Shown: positions 7,552 through 16,237 of the stretch, piece after piece
Numbering within the stretch: the stretch's first letter is position 1
How the letters are laid out: each line of letters opens with the position of its first letter
Assembly (NCBI RefSeq): GCF_014697575.1
Contig: NZ_JACJSC010000031.1
Coordinates: forward strand, 1-64,000
Reading direction: 5' to 3'
From: Planktothrix sp. FACHB-1365
GTDB taxonomy: Bacteria > Cyanobacteriota > Cyanobacteriia > Cyanobacteriales > Microcoleaceae
Length of the DNA: 64,000 bases
Notes under the pieces: generated by a model
Databases searched by the model: none
The model's input: the letters and a program-made list of their open reading frames with translations, nothing else
Told to the model about the DNA's origin: nothing
Position numbers and translations under genes: made by a program

Positions 7552-7591
7552 TTGAAACTCCCCTAGCTTCTGGTTTTGGGGAATTTCAATT
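7550..7591 (+). terminator. Stem-loop after permease gene
   Basis: A 14-base stem with one mismatch (7550-7563 with 7578-7591) begins at the permease stop codon. It is followed by an AT-rich run but not a clean U-tract. It probably ends the MerR-regulated transcript. Confidence 0.5.
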
Positions 7592-7618
7592 AATATTAAT
7601 TGTTAAAAAAACGGCTAA

Positions 7619-7731
7619 TATAGCGCTACGCATTACAATTAGGACATTTTTTAATCCTGAAACCCTTTCACTTCTTACTGTTCCCTGTTCCCAGTTAAGC
7701 TGTTCCCTGTTCCCTTGCGCGTAGCGCTATA
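7619..7731. repeat. Miniature element with 13-bp terminal inverted repeats
   Basis: TATAGCGCTACGC at 7619-7631 is perfectly inverted at 7719-7731. The interior holds TTCCCTG-type heptamer repeats. It has no coding capacity and looks like a MITE or repeat island inserted between convergent genes. Confidence 0.55.
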
Positions 7732-7734
7732 GCT

Positions 7735-8847
7735 TTAACTTTCGTCTGATGACGCTTTCCGTTTTAACGGTTTAGCAAGGGGTTCTCGACGGGGAGGAGG
7801 CGGAGGCGCATCCGATTGAAATTTAGGCTTATAAGGAGGACGAGAACCCGGATTAGAGTAACCCTGACCCGGTTGTCTTCTGGGGCCACCTTTTTGAAAG
7901 GGAGGTTTGCGCTTTTTAGTAGGAAGAAAGCCGATATCATGACTTTCTTGGATGACCAAATAATCTTCCTGTAACTGAACGTGTAAATCCCAGAAATGAC
8001 CGACGGCTCTCATTCCAGCAATTCCCATCAGTTTTAGTTTGAAAAACTTGGGTTTATCACTATCTTTACGAGGAGCTTGGCGAATTTTAACAATGACATA
8101 TTTCTCAACTTCTTGAGATTGATAAACAACCTCACCTCGAATGGAAAAATAGCCTTGTTGAACGTCCGGTAAGGCTTCAATTTTATTCCCAGATTCTACT
8201 AACTTTGATTCCTCAGAAACCGATGCAGAATCTTTTATTTCGGGTGAAGATTCATCGGAAATTTCAGATTCATCCGATCGGAGGGTTTCAGGTTCCCAAA
8301 CCCCCATAATTTGAACGTGTAAATTTCCTTCTTGTTGACGGGTTCGAGGATAAACCACCCAAAGATGATCTTGATCTAAGTCAATATGTTTTTTCACTAA
8401 ACTCATGACACGACCTAATAACACCGCATCGAGAAGTTTTCCTTCACTGGTGAGTAAGGTTCCTTGGGTAAACTGATCCGCAGAAGCAATATATCGGCCA
8501 TGAACTAATCCAATAGCCCGATACTGGCGAGCTTCGCTAGGAGGTGGAATTGGATGTTGCCAGAGACGTTCTACAGATTCGGGAGACTCAGAAGATTCAG
8601 AAGATTCCTCCTCTGCTTCTTCTTCGGATTCCATCATTTCAGGCTGATCCAATTCACCGTCTTCGGGTGTTGGGTCAACACTCTCTGGTTCTGGTGGTGT
8701 TTCTTTTAACGGTTCGAGGATGACACGTTCACTCTCGTGAGGGGCATCCAAATGGATATCTTTAGACATATTCACGGCTGGCTCATTAACTGGACTTGAG
8801 CGGGAAGAACGTTTAGATTGAGAGGAGCGATTGGGAGAAGGACTCAT
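7735..8847 (-). CDS. Conserved cyanobacterial protein with charged N-terminal and basic C-terminal tails
   Basis: From the ATG at 8847 (AAGAGG four to five bases upstream) the protein has 370 residues; an upstream GTG/ATG extension to 8901 is possible. Residues to about 110 are low-complexity and very acidic. A folded core follows, containing RAIGLVHGRYIASADQFTQG and LWVVYPRT. The C-terminal 60 residues are rich in Lys, Arg, Gly and Pro (KKRKPPFQKGG and RRQPGQG). The basic tail suggests nucleic-acid or ribosome binding, but I do not recognise a named family. It has no signal peptide or membrane segment. Confidence 0.7.
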   Translation of the reverse strand: MSPSPNRSSQSKRSSRSSPVNEPAVNMSKDIHLDAPHESERVILEPLKETPPEPESVDPTPEDGELDQPEMMESEEEAEEESSESSESPESVERLWQHPIPPPSEARQYRAIGLVHGRYIASADQFTQGTLLTSEGKLLDAVLLGRVMSLVKKHIDLDQDHLWVVYPRTRQQEGNLHVQIMGVWEPETLRSDESEISDESSPEIKDSASVSEESKLVESGNKIEALPDVQQGYFSIRGEVVYQSQEVEKYVIVKIRQAPRKDSDKPKFFKLKLMGIAGMRAVGHFWDLHVQLQEDYLVIQESHDIGFLPTKKRKPPFQKGGPRRQPGQGYSNPGSRPPYKPKFQSDAPPPPPRREPLAKPLKRKASSDES

Positions 8848-9332
8848 AAAACCTCTTAGCGGAGACACATCCCTTATGGGATCGAGGACATGGCAAACCA
8901 ACCTATCTTCCCTAATGATTTGAGGAAAGGTAAAAGTTTGACACTAAACTTAAGTCACGGATCAACACTATCAGGACATTTCAACATTTGCACCCCTTCT
9001 GGAGGAATAGGAAGCAGTAAAGATACTTTGACCGAGATCGTTGTTGTTAACAAACAACCTAGGTTGATTTGTGCCTACCCTAAAGCCGTAGCCTATTGTT
9101 TATCCTGTCAGAAAATGTTGTCATCTCAAGTTAAGTGCTTGAAGGCTGCCATCACAATTGATCTTGAGTTAACCTACCTATTGTACTGAATCCACAGGCT
9201 GATCGGACAAATCCGTAGGCTTTGTGCCTGAAGGACTGAGTTTGTAGAAAATAAAGTTAAGTGGGAGTCTCTGGCTTCTGTTAGGATATTAGCTACAAGG
9301 AAGTTGGCCTAATCAGTTCAGGATTGAGTTTC
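8848..9332. other. Intergenic region between divergent genes
   Basis: About 485 bases separate the divergent starts. It contains an open frame of about 99 codons at 8890-9189 with no family resemblance, which I do not call as a gene. No clear terminator, RNA gene or repeat was seen. Promoters for both neighbours must lie here. Confidence 0.5.
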
Positions 9333-10274
9333 ATGGTAGATAAACGTCGTGGGTTTATTGGTGTAGTTTTAGTGTTAGCTGTAATCGCCTTTGTGGGATT
9401 TTCTATGGGGCCACTGATTAGTGGGATTGTGGAAAACAATCAGTCCAAACGACAACCTGCTCCAACACCCACCCAATCAACTCAAACCGGTAAACAATCA
9501 GATTTACAAGCACAAGCTCGTGGTTATGAGTTAGTATTGCAGCGAGAGCCAGATAATGAAACGGCTTTGAAGGGTTTATTGCAAGCTAAATTAGAGCTTA
9601 TTCGCTTTAAGCAAGCCGAAATTAAAGATGTGATTGAACCTTTAGAAAAACTGTCAAAAAAACACCCTGAAGATACACGTTACAGTGTTCTTTTAGCACA
9701 GGCTAAAGCTTATACTGGAGATCAAGAAGGCGCTGCCCAAACCTATCGCACAATTTTAGCGAGTCAACCTGGAGATATTCAAGCCTTACAAGGGTTAGTG
9801 AATCTTTTCTTAGAACAAAAACGTCCTGAAGCGGCAATTGGATTATTACAAGATACGCTTAAATCTGCCGCGACTGTCAATCAAACTGCACCGGGTACGA
9901 TTGATGAAATGTCGGTACAATTAATTTTAGGGCAGGTTTACGCTGAAGATAAACGCTATGATGAAGCCCTAGCCATTTACGATGAAGCCATTAAAAATAA
10001 CGACCAAGATTTTCGCCCCGTTTATGCAAAAGCATTGGTTTTAAAAGAACAAGGAAATACTGAAGAAGCCGAACCTTTATTTGCTAAAGCGGTTGATTTA
10101 GCTCCGGCGGTTTATAAAGATCAAATTCAGAAACAAGCCGGAGGAAATATTGCTCCTGCTAAGTCGGGTGAACCCCCTGAGCCAAAAGCATTAGAAACCC
10201 AACCTCAAACCGAATCAGCACCCGCAACGGAGGTTCCTGAACCCCGACCCTCGGCTCCAGCATCTAGTAACTAA
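9333..10274 (+). CDS. Membrane-anchored tetratricopeptide-repeat protein
   Basis: I place the start at the ATG at 9333 (MVDKRRGFIG); a TTG nine bases upstream is possible. About 313 residues. Residues 5-27 form one transmembrane segment after a positive MVDKRR start, so the bulk is probably outside the cytoplasm or lumenal. The rest consists of about five TPR-type helix pairs (for example YAEDKRYDEALAIYDEAIK and LVLKEQGNTEEAEPLFAKAV). The tail is Pro/Glu-rich and disordered. A scaffolding role is typical of the family, but no partner is evident. It is followed closely by a VOC protein and rodA in the same direction. Confidence 0.8.
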   Translation: MVDKRRGFIGVVLVLAVIAFVGFSMGPLISGIVENNQSKRQPAPTPTQSTQTGKQSDLQAQARGYELVLQREPDNETALKGLLQAKLELIRFKQAEIKDVIEPLEKLSKKHPEDTRYSVLLAQAKAYTGDQEGAAQTYRTILASQPGDIQALQGLVNLFLEQKRPEAAIGLLQDTLKSAATVNQTAPGTIDEMSVQLILGQVYAEDKRYDEALAIYDEAIKNNDQDFRPVYAKALVLKEQGNTEEAEPLFAKAVDLAPAVYKDQIQKQAGGNIAPAKSGEPPEPKALETQPQTESAPATEVPEPRPSAPASSN

Positions 10275-10314
10275 TTCCCTACAATAGAAAGTTATAGAGA
10301 CGTTAATTGTACTC

Positions 10315-10668
10315 ATGATGAACCTGAAACGTTTAGGCCATGTTGCTATTTGTGTCAACGATATTGACTCATCCGCTCAGTTTTATCAAAACTTAGGCAT
10401 GGATCTGGTTTGGAAGGATGCGGACTGGGCTTATTTAAAAGCAGGTGAGGATGGATTAGCATTACTAAGTCCTGGTTATGATCAAGCAGGCCCCCATTTT
10501 GGCTTTGTGTTTAATCAACGCAGTGAGATGGAAAGCGCCTATCAAGCGTTAAAAGCCCAAGGAATTCCGGTGACGGCGATTCATGAACATCGAGATGGTA
10601 CGGCCTCTTTTTATGGTCGTGATCCTGACGGAAATGGCTTTGAATACCTGTATGAACCCAATAAATGA
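10315..10668 (+). CDS. VOC (glyoxalase/bleomycin-resistance fold) protein
   Basis: A 117-residue protein of one vicinal-oxygen-chelate module pair. It begins LKRLGHVAICVNDIDSSAQF, the typical first beta-alpha unit with His at the metal position, and ends DPDGNGFEYLYEP with the characteristic Glu ligand. Members bind a divalent metal and act as lyases, dioxygenases or drug-binding proteins; the substrate here is unknown. It overlaps no neighbour and precedes rodA by 26 bases, suggesting cotranscription. Confidence 0.85.
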   Translation: MMNLKRLGHVAICVNDIDSSAQFYQNLGMDLVWKDADWAYLKAGEDGLALLSPGYDQAGPHFGFVFNQRSEMESAYQALKAQGIPVTAIHEHRDGTASFYGRDPDGNGFEYLYEPNK

Positions 10669-10694
10669 GTTAAGAAAGGTTGCACTAAAAAACT

Positions 10695-11948
10695 ATGTTT
10701 CAAAAAATCCGAGTGGGAAGTCGCCGGAGTTCACTATTTTACGCTTGGGCTGAAGTCGATTGGTTATTAATGGCGAGTTGTATTGCTCTCACCTTGTTTG
10801 CGGGAATTATGATCCGCAGTGTGGAATTAAACCAAGGGTTAACGGATTGGTGGCAACATTGGGTAACTGGAGGGGTGGGTTTAATCTTAGCTCTGATTTT
10901 TTCTCGATGTCGTTATGAACGTCTGATTAAGTGGAGATGGGTGATTTATGGCGTTACCAATTTGTCTTTGATTGCGGTACAAATTATTGGAACAACGGCA
11001 TTAGGAGCGCAACGTTGGATTAATATTGCAGGGTTTCACGTCCAACCCTCAGAATTTGCCAAAGTCGGAATTATTATTACCTTGGCGGCCTTACTTCAAG
11101 AGTTAAAAACGCCAAATTTAGGGGATATGGTTCGGATTTTAGCAATTGCTGCGGTTCCTTGGGGATTGGTTTTTATTGAACCGAACTTAGGAACTTCTTT
11201 AGTGTTTGGTGCGATTACCGTTGGCATGATGTATTGGGGGAATATTCATCCGGGGTGGTTAATTTTGCTGGTGTCTCCAGTGATTACAGCCATTGTATTT
11301 AATGTGTCTCTCCCGGTGGGAATTGTTTGGGCGATCTTGATGGGTTTTGTGGGGTGGTGGAGTCTTCCCTTGAGATGGTTGACAGGCCCTCTGGCTCTAT
11401 TAGCGAATTTAGGAGCGGGACAGTTAAGCCATATTTTATGGAATGTCCTGCAAGACTATCAAAAAATGCGGCTGATTGGATTTTTAAATCCTGAGCAAGA
11501 TCCGTTAGGAAGTGGTTATCATTTAATTCAGTCTCGAATTGCAATTGGTGCAGGACAATTGTATGGTCGGGGACTGTATCAAGGGACTCAAACTCAATTG
11601 AATTTTATTCCTGAACAACATACAGACTTTATTTTTTCAGCCGTTGGGGAAGAATTGGGTTTTATTGGTTGTATTGCTGTATTAGCTCTATTTTGGTTTA
11701 TCTGTTTACGTTTAGTCATTATTGCTCAAACGGCTAAAGATTCTTTTGGATCTTTAATTACGATTGGAGTGCTATCTATGCTGTTGTTTCAGGTGTTTGT
11801 TAATATTGGCATGAATATTGGTATAGCACCTGTCACTGGAATTCCCTTACCGTTTTTAAGTTATGGTCGGTCTTCCTTACTGAGTAATTGGATTGCCATT
11901 GGCATTGTCCAATCCGTTGCCAACCACCGACAGCGTATTAAGTTTTAA
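10695..11948 (+). CDS. rodA: RodA, SEDS peptidoglycan glycosyltransferase
   Basis: A 417-residue polytopic membrane protein of the FtsW/RodA/SpoVE (SEDS) family. Signatures include ALGAQRWINI, QPSEFAKV, EPNLGTSLVF and the C-terminal FIFSAVGEELGFIG and PFLSYGRSSLL. SEDS proteins polymerise lipid II into glycan strands together with a class B penicillin-binding protein during elongation. The Asp/Glu-containing periplasmic loop and the C-terminal PFLSYG motif are intact. The length and motif set fit cyanobacterial RodA rather than FtsW. Confidence 0.92.
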   Translation: MFQKIRVGSRRSSLFYAWAEVDWLLMASCIALTLFAGIMIRSVELNQGLTDWWQHWVTGGVGLILALIFSRCRYERLIKWRWVIYGVTNLSLIAVQIIGTTALGAQRWINIAGFHVQPSEFAKVGIIITLAALLQELKTPNLGDMVRILAIAAVPWGLVFIEPNLGTSLVFGAITVGMMYWGNIHPGWLILLVSPVITAIVFNVSLPVGIVWAILMGFVGWWSLPLRWLTGPLALLANLGAGQLSHILWNVLQDYQKMRLIGFLNPEQDPLGSGYHLIQSRIAIGAGQLYGRGLYQGTQTQLNFIPEQHTDFIFSAVGEELGFIGCIAVLALFWFICLRLVIIAQTAKDSFGSLITIGVLSMLLFQVFVNIGMNIGIAPVTGIPLPFLSYGRSSLLSNWIAIGIVQSVANHRQRIKF

Positions 11949-12021
11949 GGGATTGAAACCGGACGGGATTGTTGAATAAATCTAATGTTTTTTGTCCTTA
12001 AATCAGAGTTTTTTAAAAAAT

Positions 12022-12432
12022 ATGCGACGTTTATTACCCGTTTTTTTTCTATTGTTTTTAATGGTTAATTTTTTGTTTTGTGTCAATCCAAGTTGGGCAA
12101 CAGCCCCAATTATGATTGCTCAAAATATTCAATGTAATCCGAATGGAACAACTTTAGAAATGAAAAAGTGTGCATCCGATCAATATGCCGTAGCCGATAA
12201 AAAGCTCAATCAAAATTACCAAACCCTAATCGGTCAACTGTCACCTGAACGAAAACAACGCTTAATTGAAGCTCAACGAGCTTGGATTTCATTCCGAGAC
12301 AAAACCTGTCGTTTTGAATCTAGTGAAGTTTTAGGTGGTTCGGCAGAATCTTTATTCTTAACCACTTGCTTAACAAAAGTAACTCAGCAACGGGTTCAAG
12401 ACTTCCAAAACTATTTAGCCCAAATAAAGTAA
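12022..12432 (+). CDS. Secreted LprI-like (DUF1311) protein
   Basis: I choose the ATG at 12022 because it gives a clean signal peptide (MRRLLPVFFLLFLMVNFLF... ending SWA); a TTG 30 bases upstream is unlikely. The mature part has paired cysteines (C..C) and the LprI/DUF1311 pattern with ADKKLNQNYQTLIGQL and EAQRAWISFRDKTC. Some members inhibit lysozyme, but that activity is not established for the family as a whole. The protein is about 136 residues and probably periplasmic with two disulfides. Confidence 0.82.
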   Translation: MRRLLPVFFLLFLMVNFLFCVNPSWATAPIMIAQNIQCNPNGTTLEMKKCASDQYAVADKKLNQNYQTLIGQLSPERKQRLIEAQRAWISFRDKTCRFESSEVLGGSAESLFLTTCLTKVTQQRVQDFQNYLAQIK

Positions 12433-12597
12433 TCTTTTGGTTTTCATTCCCTCCCTAAAACAAAACTATCTTTTTAGCTCTAGGGTACTCAAAAATGGCA
12501 ACCCCAAAACCCCCACTCCATGAAACCTTAGTATTAGGTATTTCACCTCCTGATCTACAAAAAGCATCACCATATTAACTTAACCCTTAACGATTAC

Positions 12598-12678
12598 TTC
12601 CCCCCCCCTCCCCCCGTCCCCTTGTCCCCCCGTCCCCTTGTCCCCCCGTCCCCTTGTCCCCTTGTCCCCCCGTCCCCC
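12598..12678. repeat. C-rich tandem repeat (G-rich on the minus strand)
   Basis: An 80-base pyrimidine tract consists of a poly-C run, then two exact copies of the 16-mer GTCCCCTTGTCCCCCC at 12616-12631 and 12632-12647 plus partial copies. The minus strand therefore has many runs of four to six G, able in principle to form G-quadruplexes. It ends about 20 bases before the next gene. Confidence 0.85.
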
Positions 12679-12697
12679 TGCATGAGGTTAAGAATCA

Positions 12698-13660
12698 ATG
12701 TCCACCAGTTCATGGTTAAATTCCGAGATGAATCGATTGCGTAAGATTTGGCCATCTTTTCTCGGCTTTCTTCTATTTGCTCTTTCCATCTGGGCTATTA
12801 GTCAAAAGCTAGAACGATATTCTATTCAGGATGTTTTAAGCAGTTTATCAAATATTCCTAAAACTCATCAATCAGGTGCAATTTTCCTGATGTTAATTAG
12901 TTATTTAATGACAACAGGCTATGATGTTTTAGCATTTAGTTATATCGGTTTCCCTCTGCATTATGGCAAAATTGCCTACGGTGCATTTATTAGTTATGCT
13001 ATTAGTAATAATATTGGATTATCCATCTTAACAGGCAGTGCTCTTCGGTATCGAATCTATTCAGGATGGCGTGTTCCGGCGGGTGTAATTGCTCAAGTGA
13101 TTGCTTTCGCTAACTTAACATTTTGGTTGGGATTATTTGGTGTTTGTGGGTTTGTTTTCCTGTTCACCCCTTTACAAATTCCTAGTATTTTAGATTTACC
13201 TTTTGTCTCTGTTCGTCCCATCGGAATAATCTTTCTCCTAACTATTGGTATTTATTTATTATGGAGTAGTTTCAATCATCAACCCTTGAAACTGGGAGAC
13301 TGGGAATTAAATTTTCCAACCGTTGGCCTTTCCTTAGCCTTAATCGCTTTTGCATTATTCGATTGGGGGGCTGCGGGTGGCGTTTTATATTTATTATTAC
13401 CAGCAGGTAGCACTTCCTCCTATCTCAGTTGTTTTAGTATTTATTTATTGGCAATGACTGCTAGTATGATTAGTAGTATTCCAGGGGGCTTAGGTGTCTT
13501 TGAAACCGTTGTTCTCACCTTGGTTTCCGCAGAAGCAAATCCAGCAGAGGTTTTAGGAGCTTTATTGGCTTATCGCGCAATTTACTATCTTCTTCCTTTA
13601 ATTGTAGCGACCTTATTACTGGGAATTCATGAAATTAAAAAACAGGGTTCATTTTATTGA
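12698..13660 (+). CDS. UPF0104/YbhN-type membrane protein (LPG-synthase flippase-like domain)
   Basis: A 320-residue integral membrane protein with about eight hydrophobic segments. It resembles the lysylphosphatidylglycerol synthase transmembrane (MprF N-terminal, YbhN) family, with YAISNNIGLSILTGSALRYR near residues 95-115 and SMISSIPGGLGVFETVVL near 255-272. It lacks the C-terminal aminoacyltransferase domain of full MprF, so it is more likely a lipid transporter or flippase-type component. The next gene starts 18 bases downstream and may be cotranscribed. Confidence 0.82.
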   Translation: MSTSSWLNSEMNRLRKIWPSFLGFLLFALSIWAISQKLERYSIQDVLSSLSNIPKTHQSGAIFLMLISYLMTTGYDVLAFSYIGFPLHYGKIAYGAFISYAISNNIGLSILTGSALRYRIYSGWRVPAGVIAQVIAFANLTFWLGLFGVCGFVFLFTPLQIPSILDLPFVSVRPIGIIFLLTIGIYLLWSSFNHQPLKLGDWELNFPTVGLSLALIAFALFDWGAAGGVLYLLLPAGSTSSYLSCFSIYLLAMTASMISSIPGGLGVFETVVLTLVSAEANPAEVLGALLAYRAIYYLLPLIVATLLLGIHEIKKQGSFY

Positions 13661-13678
13661 TTATAGGCGATTCTAATA

Positions 13679-15562
13679 ATGCGATTGTCACCTTCTCCAT
13701 CCATTGGTTTATCTCTACTCACGGCTCGAATTTTAGCACTGGTTGTCACTGCTAATTTCTGTTTAGTTATTTTTGATTTAAGTTATATCAAATTTCGGGA
13801 ATATTATTTAAAAATTGATCAACATCAACAACAATCTGAAAATACGCCTCAAAATCAATATTTACAACAAATTGATCAACTTGAAAAAACGATTAATCAA
13901 TTTGGGATTGAATCTCAACAAGTTAAAATTGCCTTAGAGCAGATTCAGATATTCAGTGTAGAACTATTCATTAACAATCCTCCCTTTCCGGTTCTTAATT
14001 CATCTGGAACCTTGGCTGAAATTCAAAACCGTTTTCAAAATCAGGTCAAGACTAATAATTTTCAGCAAGCCTTAGAATTGTTTTGGAGTCCTGTTTATTT
14101 TAATCAGAAAACCTGGAAAAAACAATTGATTTTTTTTAATCAAAATATCCGATTTTTAATTGTTTTTTATGAACCTAGTTTAACCTATGACCTGATTAAA
14201 GGGGTTGAACCGGATCGACTTAGCCAAAACTATTTAAGAAAAGTTTCTGAATTAAAAGTTAATTTAAAATACAACGGAATAAATCACCCTAAATCTCAAA
14301 ATTTATTGAAAGAAATTCGTCAAATTAGCATAGAACTGATTGACCGTAATTATCCCTTACAATTACAACCTAATTTAGGGAAATTAACGGAAATTAAATA
14401 TCGAATTATTGATCATATTTATGGTCGAGATCCCCAATTTACAACTCGACTGACACCTACTTTAAAATTTTTATATCAAATTAAACTCTTAAATTTTTTA
14501 GCCCCGGAGTTAATTTGGTCAGATCGATCCGCTAAACAATCGTTTAACACTTTTTGGAGTGTTGAAAACTTAGAACAATATGGGTGGGAAACTGAACTTC
14601 AATTTTTTGAAGCTGAAATTCAAGAGTTAATGCAGTTATTTTATTTTCGACAGTTAGGAATAGATGGTGAATTTGTTAACCGATTTTGGTTGATTGATTT
14701 ACCTTGGATTACTGTATTTTTCTTAACATTTTTAATGGAGATCTATGCCCTTCGTCGTCGTCAACCTGAGTTGACCTTAAGGGAAGCTATTTTAAAATTA
14801 TGGTATTATTTCTTTTTGTTGATTCCTAAATTATTATTTTTGCGCTTTATTTCAGCCGTTTATCACTTGAATCGAGCTAATTTTCCTAGATTACAGCCTA
14901 CCATTGATTATCTAAAATTAAAATTTATCTATAGTTTTGCTCAAGAATTAATTCAGGTTTTGGTCAATCAAGGCGTTAATCAAGTTCAATCTTTTGTGAA
15001 AAAAGGAGCGATTAAAAATTTAATGGGTAATCCTGCTTCCTCCTATCAAGCCCTCGATTTTGTAGACCTGACTCAACAAGCTCCCCCAGGAATTCCTAAT
15101 CGGATTGTTGAACTTACAATTACTCAGGTTTTACCCAGTATTCATCCTGAATTAGAAGCTTATGTACATTATCAAGTTTCTCAATCCATCCAAAAATCCC
15201 CCATTTATAAAGGGTTAAATAAAATTCCCGGTGTTCGTCATCTTCCCCAACAAGTTGCTAATAATGTAGCTCAAAAAATTGCGATCGCTATTTCAGAAAA
15301 CCCTAAAAAATCTCTGGATGAGGGTAAAAATAAACCCCCTGATTTTATAGCAATGCAGTTACAAAAACAATTAACTCAAAAGTTTGTAGATCAGTTACGA
15401 ATCGAATTAAATAAAGAACAGATTATTGATGATGTTGAAACGATTTTAGTGAATTGGCTAGACAAACTAAAATCCAATCAAGTTAAAGATTTAGAAGCAA
15501 AATCAAGTATTAAGCCAGCTAATATTGAAGCCATGAAACAGATTTCTCCGACTCCAGATTAA
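13679..15562 (+). CDS. Large membrane-anchored protein of unknown function
   Basis: A 627-residue protein with no family I recognise. Residues 14-36 form a membrane segment. A second hydrophobic cluster lies at about 335-400 (LPWITVFFLTFLMEIYAL and YYFFLLIPKLLFLRFI), with a long Gln/Asn/Leu-rich helical region between the two. The C-terminal 220 residues are amphipathic and predicted helical. It follows the UPF0104 gene directly, so a shared envelope role is possible. Base composition is more AT-rich than its neighbours. Confidence 0.65.
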   Translation: MRLSPSPSIGLSLLTARILALVVTANFCLVIFDLSYIKFREYYLKIDQHQQQSENTPQNQYLQQIDQLEKTINQFGIESQQVKIALEQIQIFSVELFINNPPFPVLNSSGTLAEIQNRFQNQVKTNNFQQALELFWSPVYFNQKTWKKQLIFFNQNIRFLIVFYEPSLTYDLIKGVEPDRLSQNYLRKVSELKVNLKYNGINHPKSQNLLKEIRQISIELIDRNYPLQLQPNLGKLTEIKYRIIDHIYGRDPQFTTRLTPTLKFLYQIKLLNFLAPELIWSDRSAKQSFNTFWSVENLEQYGWETELQFFEAEIQELMQLFYFRQLGIDGEFVNRFWLIDLPWITVFFLTFLMEIYALRRRQPELTLREAILKLWYYFFLLIPKLLFLRFISAVYHLNRANFPRLQPTIDYLKLKFIYSFAQELIQVLVNQGVNQVQSFVKKGAIKNLMGNPASSYQALDFVDLTQQAPPGIPNRIVELTITQVLPSIHPELEAYVHYQVSQSIQKSPIYKGLNKIPGVRHLPQQVANNVAQKIAIAISENPKKSLDEGKNKPPDFIAMQLQKQLTQKFVDQLRIELNKEQIIDDVETILVNWLDKLKSNQVKDLEAKSSIKPANIEAMKQISPTPD

Positions 15563-15647
15563 GCAATTTGATTAATAATTTTTAATATTTATTTGTGCCG
15601 GAGTATGCAGCTTACACAGCCTAGATGTAAACGGTTTTAAATTGGAA

Positions 15648-15671
15648 GTTTGACGGCCTGTCTTTTGACAA
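15648..15671 (+). promoter_or_regulatory. Putative PetR operator in the petJ promoter
   Basis: GTTTGAC-N4-TGTCTTTTGACAA ends 59 bases before the petJ start. It contains the dyads GAC-N5-GTC and TGTC-TTTT-GACA. The same motif with the same spacing recurs at 17652-17675. In Synechocystis the BlaI-type regulator PetR controls petJ in response to copper, so a PetR site is a natural reading; the site itself is inferred from the repetition. Confidence 0.6.
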
Positions 15672-15730
15672 TCAGAAATCTGTTTTGCACGATAGAAGGA
15701 TTGGTTTAATTTCCTGAGAGGAGAATAGTG

Positions 15731-16066
15731 ATGAAAAAGTTAATCTCAGCCTTGTTAATGATTGCAGTGGCTGTTTTAATTGTTGTTCCTAGTGCATTGG
15801 CTGGAGATGTAGCAAATGGGGGTAAAGTATTTTCAGCAAATTGTGCATCTTGTCATGCTGGTGGAAAAAATCTAGTCAATGCTAAATATACCTTACAAAA
15901 AGCAGATCTCGAAAAATATGGAATGTATAGTATTGAAGCAATCACAACCCAAGTGACAAACGGGAAAGGTGCAATGCCATCCTTCAAAGGTCGTTTAAAA
16001 CCAGAACAAATTGCTGATGTTGCGACTTATGTGTTGTCTCAAGCCGATCAAGGTTGGAAAAAGTAA
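15731..16066 (+). CDS. petJ: Cytochrome c6
   Basis: The start is the ATG at 15731, preceded by GAGGAG. The 111-residue precursor has a signal peptide (to about residue 24, ...SALA) and the heme motif CASCH at 38-42, with NGKGAMPSF containing the axial Met. It is the soluble lumenal carrier between cytochrome b6f and photosystem I or oxidase, replacing plastocyanin when copper is low. The petR and petP genes that control this switch in Synechocystis lie immediately downstream, which supports copper regulation. Length and motifs are normal. Confidence 0.95.
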   Translation: MKKLISALLMIAVAVLIVVPSALAGDVANGGKVFSANCASCHAGGKNLVNAKYTLQKADLEKYGMYSIEAITTQVTNGKGAMPSFKGRLKPEQIADVATYVLSQADQGWKK

Positions 16067-16098
16067 TATCAATTAATCCCAAATTTTAATCCCCTTAA

Positions 16099-16136
16099 AC
16101 CTCTCAAACCCTTGGATTAATTAAAGGGTGAGAGGT
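16099..16136 (+). terminator. Stem-loop downstream of petJ
   Basis: ACCTCTC at 16099-16105 pairs with GAGAGGT at 16130-16136, with an inner CCCTT/AAGGG stem. A T-rich run follows after a few bases. It probably ends the petJ transcript before petR. Confidence 0.55.
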
Positions 16137-16237
16137 GTATCTTTATTATATCTTCATGTCGAAACATCACCAATCCTTGATTTCTGTTCAAATCATCCAC
16201 TAAACTAACGAATTAGTTGTATTTCTCTTAATTCCTT

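Noticed and set aside
8890-9189. 99-codon open frame in the divergent gap
   Set aside because: No family resemblance, odd composition, and it overlaps the presumed promoters of both neighbours.
12495-12578. 27-codon frame starting ATG (MATPKPPLHETLVLGISPPD)
   Set aside because: Too short, no ribosome site and no recognisable family; possibly a gene remnant, but not supportable.
15612-15630. TTACA-N9-TGTAA dyad as the PetR/BlaI site
   Set aside because: Known BlaI-type boxes have a much shorter spacer, and no second copy occurs near the other candidate gene; the GTTTGAC motif is repeated and so preferred.
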